Origin: Pseudomonas sp. B21-015
Lineage (GTDB): Bacteria > Pseudomonadota > Gammaproteobacteria > Pseudomonadales > Pseudomonadaceae
Length of the DNA: 64,000 nt
Direction: 5' to 3'
Assembly: GCF_024749285.1 (NCBI RefSeq)
Contig: NZ_CP087196.1
Span: 1,488,001 to 1,552,000 of the forward strand
In this document: one piece after another, positions 7,953 to 15,467 of the stretch
How the letters are laid out: each line of letters opens with the position of its first letter
How positions within the stretch are numbered: position 1 is the stretch's first letter
Program-made: the position numbers and the translations under genes
The notes under the pieces: generated by a model
Database searches by the model: none
What the model saw: only the letters and a program-made list of their open reading frames with translations
What the model was told of the DNA's origin: nothing

Positions 7953-9272
7953 TCAGTTCGTCTCGATCCGCGAATGCTTGCGGGTGTCTTTCATGGTCAC
8001 ATACACCAGCAACGACACTGCGATGCACGCCGTGACATACCAGTAGTAACCGGTTTCCATGCCGATGCTCTTGAACCACAGCGCGATGTATTCAGCGGTA
8101 CCGCCGAAGATCGACACGGTCAGCGCGTACGGCAGGCCAACACCCAGTGCACGGATTTCGGTGGGGAACAGTTCGGCTTTGACCACCGCGTTGATCGAGG
8201 TGTAGCCGCTGACGATGATCAGCGCCGCCATGATCAGGAAGAACGCGCCCCACCAGGTCTGGATGGTGTGCAGGGTGGTCAGGATCGGTACGGTGAACAG
8301 GGTTCCGAGAATACCGAAGGCGATCAGGATCGGTCGACGACCGACTTTATCCGACAGCCCGCCGATGATCGGTTGCAGGCACATGAACAGGAACAGCGTG
8401 GCCGCGGAAATCGTGGTGGAGTCGGAAATGCTCATGCCGACGGTGTTCACCAGGTATTTCTGCATGTACGTGGTGTAGGTGTAGAACGCCAGCGTGCCGC
8501 CCATGGTCAGGCCGACCACGGTCATCAGTTCTTTCGGATGGCGCAGCAAGGTGCGCATGGCGCTTTCCTTGGCTTTCTCTTTTTTGCTGAACGACTCGGT
8601 TTCTTCCATGCCACGACGCAGGTAGAGCGCGACCACGGCACACAGCGCGCCGATGGCGAACGGAATGCGCCAGCCCCAGGCGTACAGCTCTTCGGTGGTC
8701 AGGAAGTTTTGCAGCACGATCAGCACACCCAGGGCGATGAGCTGGCCGGAGATCAGCGTCACGTACTGGAAACTGGAGTAAAAACCGCGACGTTCCTTGG
8801 TCGCCATCTCGCTGAGGTACGTGGCCGAAGTGCCGTACTCGCCACCGACCGACAAACCTTGCAGCAGGCGGGCGAACACCAGCAGGATCGGCGCGCCGAT
8901 GCCGATGGTTTCATAGCCCGGGCTCAGGGCGATCAGCAACGAGCCGAAGCACATCAGGTAGACCGAGGCCATCAATGCGCGTTTGCGACCGGCGCGGTCG
9001 GCGTAGAGGCCCATCAGCCAGCCACCGATCGGGCGCATCAAAAAGCCCACGGCGAAGATCGCGGCGGTGTTGAGCAGTTGTGCGGTGGTGTCGCCTTTGG
9101 GGAAGAAGGCTTTGGCGAAGTACAGGGAGAAGGCGGCGTAGACGTACCAGTCGTACCACTCGACCATGTTGCCGACAGAGCCGCTGAAGATCGATTTGAT
9201 CCGGCTGGCGGTGGTTCTTTCTTTGGCCGGCAGGGCAGCCGACCCAAGAGGCAAGGCGTTGGAGTTATCCAT
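7953..9272 (-). CDS. kgtP: 2-oxoglutarate (C5-dicarboxylate) MFS permease, KgtP-type
   Basis: Proton symporter of the metabolite:H+ symporter family, 439 aa with 12 predicted transmembrane helices. Long stretches match what I recall of E. coli KgtP, including RLLQGLSVGGEYGTSATYLS, RPIGGWLMGLYADRAGRKR (loop 2-3 motif) and TTYMQKYLVNTVGMS. GAAGGA lies 7 nt before the ATG. It sits downstream of a DctB/DctD-type two-component pair and has its own sigma-54 promoter (9336-9350), matching the known MifS/MifR/RpoN control of 2-oxoglutarate uptake in P. aeruginosa. Another dicarboxylate substrate is possible. Confidence 0.88.
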   Translation of the reverse strand: MDNSNALPLGSAALPAKERTTASRIKSIFSGSVGNMVEWYDWYVYAAFSLYFAKAFFPKGDTTAQLLNTAAIFAVGFLMRPIGGWLMGLYADRAGRKRALMASVYLMCFGSLLIALSPGYETIGIGAPILLVFARLLQGLSVGGEYGTSATYLSEMATKERRGFYSSFQYVTLISGQLIALGVLIVLQNFLTTEELYAWGWRIPFAIGALCAVVALYLRRGMEETESFSKKEKAKESAMRTLLRHPKELMTVVGLTMGGTLAFYTYTTYMQKYLVNTVGMSISDSTTISAATLFLFMCLQPIIGGLSDKVGRRPILIAFGILGTLFTVPILTTLHTIQTWWGAFFLIMAALIIVSGYTSINAVVKAELFPTEIRALGVGLPYALTVSIFGGTAEYIALWFKSIGMETGYYWYVTACIAVSLLVYVTMKDTRKHSRIETN

Positions 9273-9291
9273 TGAAGGATCCTTCGTTTAA

Positions 9292-9299
9292 TTGTTTTT
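9292..9299 (-). promoter_or_regulatory. Crc/Hfq-type A-rich motif in kgtP leader
   Basis: Read on the minus strand, AAAAACAA fits the AAnAAnAA catabolite-activity motif and lies just upstream of the kgtP Shine-Dalgarno. Catabolite control of a secondary organic-acid permease would be expected. Confidence 0.4.
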
Positions 9300-9335
9300 G
9301 TGGAGCGCGTTAAAACGCAGCCTGCTGGGGCTATA

Positions 9336-9350
9336 GCAGGAGCTGTGCCA
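9336..9350 (-). promoter_or_regulatory. Sigma-54 (-24/-12) promoter of kgtP
   Basis: On the minus strand TGGCAC (9350-9345), exactly five bases, then CTGC (9339-9336), followed by T. Both invariant dinucleotides GG and GC are present and correctly spaced. Transcription would start near 9324, about 50 nt before the kgtP ATG. Confidence 0.8.
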
Positions 9351-9392
9351 AGGGGAGGAGGGCCGGTTTAGAGGGGGTAGCGGGTTTTGTTG

Positions 9393-9439
9393 AGCGGAAA
9401 TCCGCTTATGGAATTGGGGTTGGCAAGCGGAAATCCGCC
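9393..9439. promoter_or_regulatory. Two palindromic upstream activator sites for the NtrC-type regulator
   Basis: AGCGGAAATCCGCT at 9393-9406 is a perfect 6-2-6 palindrome, and AGCGGAAATCCGCC at 9426-9439 repeats it with one change. Centres are 33 nt apart (three helical turns) and lie about 75 and 108 nt upstream of the predicted kgtP start of transcription, the usual place for enhancer-binding protein dimers. The neighbouring response regulator at 9552 is the obvious candidate to bind them. Confidence 0.65.
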
Positions 9440-9445
9440 GGAGCT

Positions 9446-9557
9446 GATCATTCCCACGCTCCGCGTGGGAATGCCTCAACGGACGCTCCGCGTTCGGCTT
9501 TTGGGACGCGGAGCGTCCCGGGCTGCATTCCCACGCGGAGCGTGGGAACGATCATTC
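9446..9557. repeat. Palindromic intergenic repeat of the TTCCCACGCTCCGCGTGGGAA type
   Basis: Two inverted units built on TTCCCACGCTCCGCGTGGGAA flank an inner GGACGCTCCGCG/ CGCGGAGCGTCC pair; this is a second family of repeat, common in pseudomonads. Its right end overlaps the stop codon of the response regulator by a few bases, so it forms the 3' end of that gene. Confidence 0.82.
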
Positions 9558-10883
9558 GCCGAGGAACATCTCACGGCTCAACCCATGCCGCTGCATCTTT
9601 TCATTAAAGGTACGACGCGGCAGTTGCAGTTCTTCAAGCACCGCTTTCACATCACCTTTATGTCGGGTCAATGCCGCGCGCAGGCAATGCGCTTCGAAGG
9701 CTTCTTGCTGCGCCGCCAGCGACTGGCCGGGATCGATCCCCACCGGCTCCGGTTCGTCCAGGCCCAGCACTTGGCGCTCGGCGACGTTCGCCAGTTCGCG
9801 CACATTGCCCGGCCAGTCGTGGCTCAGCAGATGGCTCAATTGCGGCCCGCTCAAGGGTGCAAAGGTGCGACCCAAACGCTCGGCGGCACTCTGCGCGAAG
9901 AACTCGAACAACAGGGGAATGTCTTCACGCCGATCGCGCAACGGTGGCAGCCGCAACTCGGCGACGTTCAATCGATAGGCCAGATCTTCGCGAAAACGTC
10001 CGGCCCGGGCTTCCTCCAGCAAGTCGGGTTTGGTCGCGGCGATGATCCGCAAATCCACGTGGATGCTCTGGTTGGAGCCCAATCGCTCCAGTTTCTGCTC
10101 CTGCAACACCCGCAGCAGTTTCACCTGTTGGGCCAGGGGCATGCTTTCGATTTCATCGAGAAACAGCGTGCCGCCATCGGCGTATTCGAGCTTGCCGATA
10201 CGTTTGCCCTGGGCACCCGTGAACGCGCCGCTCTCATGACCGAACAGCTCGGCCTCGAACAACTGCTCGGGAATCGCCGCGCAATTCAGTGCCACGAAGG
10301 GTTTGTCTGCACGGGGACCGAAGTCGTGCAGGCAACGGGCAACCAATTCCTTGCCACTGCCGGTTTCGCCCCGGATCAGCACGTTGACCGGCAGCGTCGC
10401 CAGATCCAGCACCTGCCGGCGCAGCGTTTGCAAACCACGGGATACACCCAGCAGGGTGGCATCGAGTTTGGCGCGATTGTCTGCCTGTTCGTGCAGGGCA
10501 CGGTTTTCCAGCACCAGTCGGCGCTTGTCCAGAGCGCGGCGCAGGCTGCTCAGCAGGGTTTCCGGGCTGAAAGGTTTTTCGAGGAAATCGTAGGCGCCAT
10601 CGCGCATCGCTTCGACGGCCATCGGCACATCACCGTGACCGGTCAGCAGGATCACCGGCAAGTCGGCATCGCGACGCTGGACTTCGGCCAACAGTTCCAG
10701 CCCCGTCATGCCGGGCATGCGCACATCGCTGAGGATCACACCGGGGAAATGTCTGGGCAGTTGCGCCAGGCACTCATCGGCGCGGCTGAACAGCTGCACC
10801 TCGAAGCCGGACAAGCTCAGCCACTGTTCGACGGCGCTGCGGATGCTGCTTTCGTCATCGACCACCATCACCGAATTGAGCAT
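9552..10883 (-). CDS. Sigma-54-dependent response regulator (DctD/MifR type)
   Basis: NtrC-class activator of 443 aa with three domains. The receiver domain (1-~120) carries the phospho-acceptor Asp in ILSDVRMPG and the conserved Lys in FLEKPFS. The central AAA+ domain has Walker A GETGSGKE and the sigma-54 contact loop GAFTGA, with Walker B GGTLFLDEIE. A C-terminal Fis-type helix-turn-helix closes the protein (LPRRTFNEKMQRHG). The start overlaps the kinase stop (TGATG). It probably activates kgtP through the palindromes at 9393-9439; by family it could equally regulate C4-dicarboxylate uptake. Confidence 0.93.
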   Translation of the reverse strand: MLNSVMVVDDESSIRSAVEQWLSLSGFEVQLFSRADECLAQLPRHFPGVILSDVRMPGMTGLELLAEVQRRDADLPVILLTGHGDVPMAVEAMRDGAYDFLEKPFSPETLLSSLRRALDKRRLVLENRALHEQADNRAKLDATLLGVSRGLQTLRRQVLDLATLPVNVLIRGETGSGKELVARCLHDFGPRADKPFVALNCAAIPEQLFEAELFGHESGAFTGAQGKRIGKLEYADGGTLFLDEIESMPLAQQVKLLRVLQEQKLERLGSNQSIHVDLRIIAATKPDLLEEARAGRFREDLAYRLNVAELRLPPLRDRREDIPLLFEFFAQSAAERLGRTFAPLSGPQLSHLLSHDWPGNVRELANVAERQVLGLDEPEPVGIDPGQSLAAQQEAFEAHCLRAALTRHKGDVKAVLEELQLPRRTFNEKMQRHGLSREMFLGE

Positions 10884-12643
10884 CAGCCAGGCACCTCCAG
10901 ATCAATGGGCAACGTCAGGGTGAACACCGCGCCGTTTTCACCATTATCGGCACTCAAGCGCCCGCCCGCTTCGTGAGCGATGGCGAACGAGACGGCTAAC
11001 CCGAGGCCCAGACCATCACCCACCGGTTTGGTGGTGAAGAATGGGTCAAACACGTTATCCAGGTTCTCTTCGGCAATGCCGCCACCGTTATCGGAAACGC
11101 TCAGGCGCCACAATTGTTCATCGGCTTCGAGGCGGATTTCCAGACGTTTGCAGGGTTTGTCGTGCATCGCATCCAGGGCGTTGCGCAGCAGGTTGATCAG
11201 CACCTGCTCCAGACGAATCGCATCGCCACGTACCCAGGCCGGGCGGGTCAGGTGCAGCACAGTGCTGATGTGCTCATCACGCAGGCGCGCATCCAGCAAC
11301 TGCAAGGATTGATCGACCACCGCCGCCAGGTCCAGCCGTTCGCGCAGACCGCTGGGGCTTTTGCGGGCGAAGGTTTTCAGGTGGCCGGTGAGGGCGGCCA
11401 TGCGCGTGAGCATGTCGTCCACCGGTTTGAGCGCCTTGTAGGCGTCCTCGACCCGACCGTGATCGAGCAGCAGCCTCAGCGTCGCAAGCTGCATGCGTTG
11501 GGCGGTCAGCGGCTGGTTGATTTCATGGGCCAGCGCCGCCGACATCTGCCCGAGGGCCGCGAGTTTGGCCGATTGCACCAGCCCGTCCTGGGCGGTGCGC
11601 AGGTCGCGGGTGCGTTCTTCCACCAGTTGTTCGAGTTCTTCACGACTGCGCTGGCGCATTTTGGCCAGGCGCCAGCGCTGGTTGAGGAACAGCAGCAAAA
11701 ACACGATGGCCAGCCACACCCCGGCGGCGGCGAGCCCGGCGTTGCGGCGGTCTTCGAAAGCGATCTGCGGGCGGCGCAGCAGGTGCAGCGTCCAGCCTTC
11801 GGCGGCCAGCGGCAGCGATTCCCACAGGTAATCCGCCGCTCCGTCGGGGCCATCGACCCGGGTTAGCGCACTGTTGTCGTCGAAGCGCCGCACCGATTGA
11901 TAGTCAAGCGGGGTCAGCGGTTGTTTGTCGTATTGGCGCGTGGCCTTGAGCTCGGCGCGGTCGCTGTCGCCGAGCGGTTTCAATTGGCGATAGCGCCAAC
12001 CGGGCTGATTGGCGATGAAGATGATCCCGCGCGCATCGCTGACCAGCAAGGTGTCGCTGCCCTGGCGCCATTCGCGCTCAAGCTCCGGGAATTCGAGTTT
12101 GACCACCATGGCACCGAGGAACTCATCACCGTCGCCGGTCACTGCACTGGACAGAAAGTAACCCGGAATGCCGCTGGTGACGCCCACCGCGTAAAAGCGC
12201 CCGGTGCCTTGGGTTCGCGTCTGGCTGAAGTAGGGGCGAAAGCCATAGTTGTGGCCGACGTAACTGCTGGGCAAACGCCAATTGCTGGCGGCCACGGCCC
12301 GGCCGGTGCGGTCGAGCAGTTCCAGGGTCGAGGACTGCGCGGCGCCGTTGATTTTTTCCAGTTTGCGATTCAACGCAAGCTGCTGTTCGGGGCTCACCTC
12401 ACCGCTTAGCGCGGCGCGCAGTTCCGGGTCCAGCGCCAATACGGCGGGCAGGGCGCGGTAGCGGTCGATCAGGGTGTGCAGGGAATTGGCGTACAGCGAC
12501 AATTGCTGATTGGCGCGGGCAGCGTCCTCCACCAACGCCTGGCGTTCGGTGTGGCGGATGGCCAAAGTGGCCGCAAGAACGGCCCCGGCGATTATCGACA
12601 GGGCATAAAGCAATCGGCGCAAGGATTGTGAAGTCGCGAGCAT
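10883..12643 (-). CDS. Sensor histidine kinase (DctB/MifS type)
   Basis: Membrane sensor kinase of 586 aa. A first transmembrane helix (about 10-30) is followed by a ~250-residue periplasmic Cache-type sensor, a second helix (AAAGVWLAIVFLLLFLNQ), a short coiled coil, and a HisKA domain with the phospho-acceptor His in ALAHEINQPL. The ATPase domain has its N box (LLRNALDAM), DNGGGI and GLGLGLAV. ATG 12643 is chosen because it leaves a short cytoplasmic tail; an in-frame ATG at 12682 is possible, and neither has a strong ribosome site. Overlap with the regulator and the nearby kgtP suggest that it senses 2-oxoglutarate or a similar acid. Confidence 0.9.
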   Translation of the reverse strand: MLATSQSLRRLLYALSIIAGAVLAATLAIRHTERQALVEDAARANQQLSLYANSLHTLIDRYRALPAVLALDPELRAALSGEVSPEQQLALNRKLEKINGAAQSSTLELLDRTGRAVAASNWRLPSSYVGHNYGFRPYFSQTRTQGTGRFYAVGVTSGIPGYFLSSAVTGDGDEFLGAMVVKLEFPELEREWRQGSDTLLVSDARGIIFIANQPGWRYRQLKPLGDSDRAELKATRQYDKQPLTPLDYQSVRRFDDNSALTRVDGPDGAADYLWESLPLAAEGWTLHLLRRPQIAFEDRRNAGLAAAGVWLAIVFLLLFLNQRWRLAKMRQRSREELEQLVEERTRDLRTAQDGLVQSAKLAALGQMSAALAHEINQPLTAQRMQLATLRLLLDHGRVEDAYKALKPVDDMLTRMAALTGHLKTFARKSPSGLRERLDLAAVVDQSLQLLDARLRDEHISTVLHLTRPAWVRGDAIRLEQVLINLLRNALDAMHDKPCKRLEIRLEADEQLWRLSVSDNGGGIAEENLDNVFDPFFTTKPVGDGLGLGLAVSFAIAHEAGGRLSADNGENGAVFTLTLPIDLEVPG

Positions 12644-12749
12644 AGGGAATATCGACGCAGGTGCGGGTAGGCACGATAGCATGCAGCGCAGGTTTTCCCT
12701 GACATTGATACGTGCCGATCACCCCGCGCTACCTCTTATCCTCGCCTGT

Positions 12750-15467
12750 TCAAACAGCCTTTTTTCGTTGGAGATGCTCGGTTACCCGAGGACGCAGATC
12801 CAGGACACGCTGCATCTTCCCTTTTACTACAGTTTCGGTTTCCTCCAGCCGACGGCGAGTTCCAGTTGCTAGCGCTATATGCTTGCCACCGAGATTTTCA
12901 AGCTCCTCCAAAGCCGAATCATATTTCTTTTTTTCAGTATTCAGAAAGTCACTCAGCAAATAGACGCCTTGTTCTACCAACTCAAGATCTCTTGGTCCAA
13001 GTGTGTCATTAAGCGCCTCAGTCATTTCTACACTCAGGCGAAAGAATGCAAGAAACTTTTCCAGATGAGTACTTTTGCCGGTCAGCGTATCAGCGGCCCC
13101 AATCGCCCCGGCCATCAATGTTTCCTTGTTTCCGTCCGTTTGCCGCGGGTCGTATTTCTCTAGTATTTTTCTAATCTCAGTTCTTATGCGAACTGGCTCT
13201 GCATCTTTTGTGATATCGCCCAAATCGTAGTCGTCGCTTTTCGGTAAGAGCGGGTATCCGAAAGCGTTTTTCTGGCCGGCGCTGTCAATTGCATTACCAG
13301 CTACATCCGCTGCCAAGGCAGCCGTCCCAATACCAATCGTTGAGCCTGCCGCCACGTTGCCGCTGGTCACGAGCGTGCCGGCAGTTATCGCCAAACTACC
13401 AACGACACCTGCGATCATTGCAGACGCCAAGACATTGACCAATGTGAGCGCAGCCCTTTTACCACTGGATTTGTAGATATCCCTGGTCCGGTTAAGGTTG
13501 TTGAATTGATAAATCGACCTGTTCAGCCTGGATTCGACCGTTGTAAGCAGATTTGAGTAGCGATCAATGACGGCCTTCAGTTCATCCGGCGTTCGCTGTT
13601 GCCCGTCATCATCGAAATAGTTCGTCGGATTGCTCCCCACAAACCCATACAGATTCAGCCCGTCCACATCTCCTGCCGGATCGGCGCTGACCCAGCGTTG
13701 CAACCATGGCGCGTAATATCGCGCGCCGTAGTAGTACAAGCCGCTGACATCCATTTCCTTGCCCGAATAGCGGATGATTTTGTAGACGACTTCGATCAAC
13801 GAGCGCGCCGCCATCCACGCGGTGGCGCCGAATGGGTAGTAGCCTTCGTGGCTGATCAATTGCGCCTGTTGGTCCAGTTCCATCAGGCAGGAGCCCAAGT
13901 GATCGTCCAGGCTGTAGCGCAGTTGATCGCTGCCGATGTTCGCCGGGTCGTTCTCCCAGTGCAGGCAACGGACGCTGCCGAAGCCGGCGGTAAGGGTGAT
14001 GACGTGCAGTTCTTCGCCGTTGTCTTTGGTGCGGATCTCCAGTCCCGGCAAATAGCGCACTTCGTGAATGTGACTGGTTTTCGCGGTATGGGTTTCGTGG
14101 CGTTTATAGACCCGCACGCCCTGGCTGTAGCGGTAGTGTTCTTCGTCGTCGGGGCCGTTGTCGCGATGGACCAGAGTCACCGAGGTCAGTTGATCGCGAG
14201 CGTTCCATTGCATGGGCTGGCCGGGTTGCAGGGCCAGCAGGTTGCCGTGGCGATCGAACAGTCTGTCGAATTGCGGGTCGGGATCCCCTGGGGTCCAGCG
14301 CACGCCACGATTGCTGGCTGGGTCGATGAACATCTCGCGGGTATGACAGGCACCCTCGCGCACATGGCAGAGCTTGATCAGATTGCCGCCGTGATCGTAG
14401 TCGTAAGTCTGCGTGTAGTTGAGCCGGTTGTTGGGATCGGTTGGTTGGGGCAGGCCCGGAATGTCCGAAGGCGGGCCGTCGTCGTAGCCGCTGGCGCTGT
14501 GCAATCGGTACAGCGAGTCGTACCTGAATTCGCGATGGCCATCGACCCGCTGATTGGCGAAATGGCTGGGCGTGAACACATGGTCGAGGATGCGGGTAAC
14601 GTTGCCCACCGGGTCGTATTCGTATTCGAAGTCCTGAAGGGACGGCTGCTGATTTTCTTGTGCAGATTGCCGCTGCAGACGTGCATCGGTCGGGTCGTAG
14701 CGCCAACGGCTGATTACGCCGTTACCCGCCTGTTGCTCAATGATTTGCCCGGCGGCGTTGTACTGCGCGTCCTGCAACACGGGTTGCCAATCGGTTTGCC
14801 CCTTGAGCCGCAACTGCACCTGTTTGATTTGCCCGGCGAGGTCGTAGCGCGATTGTTGCTGGTGTTCGCCGGCATCGATCTGCTCCAGAACGGCGCCCAG
14901 CGGGTTGTAGGTGCGGTGGCTGACAAAGGCCTTGGCATCGTGAAAGGTGCGGGTTTCGCCCAGCGGCTGCCCGAGCAGGCCGTAGCTGCCGAGGCGCAAG
15001 GTGCCCGACGGATCCACCAGCGCAAGCAACTGGCCACGCAGGTTATGACCGGCGTCGGCCGAGGCATCGGCGTAGGTGAAGGTGTCGACATCCGGCCGGG
15101 CGTTTTCCTCGACGGCCACCACGCGCAGCTGATTATCGTAGGTCATGCGCCAATGGCTGCCGCGCTCGTCCCAGCGCTGCGACGTCTCCCCGGCCAGCCC
15201 CGGCAGGCTCAGGCGCCAGCCGGCATCGACGCTGTCGATTTTCAAGGGCGTGCCGCCCAACCCGTAAACGGTGGTGATGTTGGGCGTGGGCAGGCGCGGA
15301 TCCTGTTGCGTCACTCGCCGCCCGGCAACGTCATGTTGCTGGCGGGTTACCAGGGCAGCAGCCGTTTCACCGGCAACCGTGCGCAGATAAGCGACCTGGC
15401 GAACCGGCAAGCCTCGGCCGTCGCTCGCCATGAGCGAAGGCGTGCGCCGATGAACCCTGACAGACAT
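12750..15467 (-). CDS. Tc toxin C subunit (TccC-like RHS protein) with variable toxin domain
   Basis: TcC component of an ABC-type insecticidal toxin, 905 aa. The N-terminus matches TccC proteins (TPSLMASDGRGLPVRQV). Residues to ~622 hold YD/RHS repeats ending in the RHS core YYGARYYAPWLQRWVSADP and the border FDDDG. Asp596 and Asp619 are 23 residues apart, as I recall for the aspartates that self-cleave TcC inside the cocoon. Residues 623-905 form the cargo domain: hydrophobic, glycine/alanine-rich ~669-715, then charged helical text. I do not recognise its activity. DNA here is AT-richer than the core (row 12901-12960 is 37% GC). The start overlaps the TcB stop (TGATG). Confidence 0.93.
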   Translation of the reverse strand: MSVRVHRRTPSLMASDGRGLPVRQVAYLRTVAGETAAALVTRQQHDVAGRRVTQQDPRLPTPNITTVYGLGGTPLKIDSVDAGWRLSLPGLAGETSQRWDERGSHWRMTYDNQLRVVAVEENARPDVDTFTYADASADAGHNLRGQLLALVDPSGTLRLGSYGLLGQPLGETRTFHDAKAFVSHRTYNPLGAVLEQIDAGEHQQQSRYDLAGQIKQVQLRLKGQTDWQPVLQDAQYNAAGQIIEQQAGNGVISRWRYDPTDARLQRQSAQENQQPSLQDFEYEYDPVGNVTRILDHVFTPSHFANQRVDGHREFRYDSLYRLHSASGYDDGPPSDIPGLPQPTDPNNRLNYTQTYDYDHGGNLIKLCHVREGACHTREMFIDPASNRGVRWTPGDPDPQFDRLFDRHGNLLALQPGQPMQWNARDQLTSVTLVHRDNGPDDEEHYRYSQGVRVYKRHETHTAKTSHIHEVRYLPGLEIRTKDNGEELHVITLTAGFGSVRCLHWENDPANIGSDQLRYSLDDHLGSCLMELDQQAQLISHEGYYPFGATAWMAARSLIEVVYKIIRYSGKEMDVSGLYYYGARYYAPWLQRWVSADPAGDVDGLNLYGFVGSNPTNYFDDDGQQRTPDELKAVIDRYSNLLTTVESRLNRSIYQFNNLNRTRDIYKSSGKRAALTLVNVLASAMIAGVVGSLAITAGTLVTSGNVAAGSTIGIGTAALAADVAGNAIDSAGQKNAFGYPLLPKSDDYDLGDITKDAEPVRIRTEIRKILEKYDPRQTDGNKETLMAGAIGAADTLTGKSTHLEKFLAFFRLSVEMTEALNDTLGPRDLELVEQGVYLLSDFLNTEKKKYDSALEELENLGGKHIALATGTRRRLEETETVVKGKMQRVLDLRPRVTEHLQRKKAV

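Noticed and set aside
7899..9275. 458-codon open frame opposite kgtP
   Set aside because: His/Gln/Arg/Asp-rich shadow of a well-supported MFS permease.
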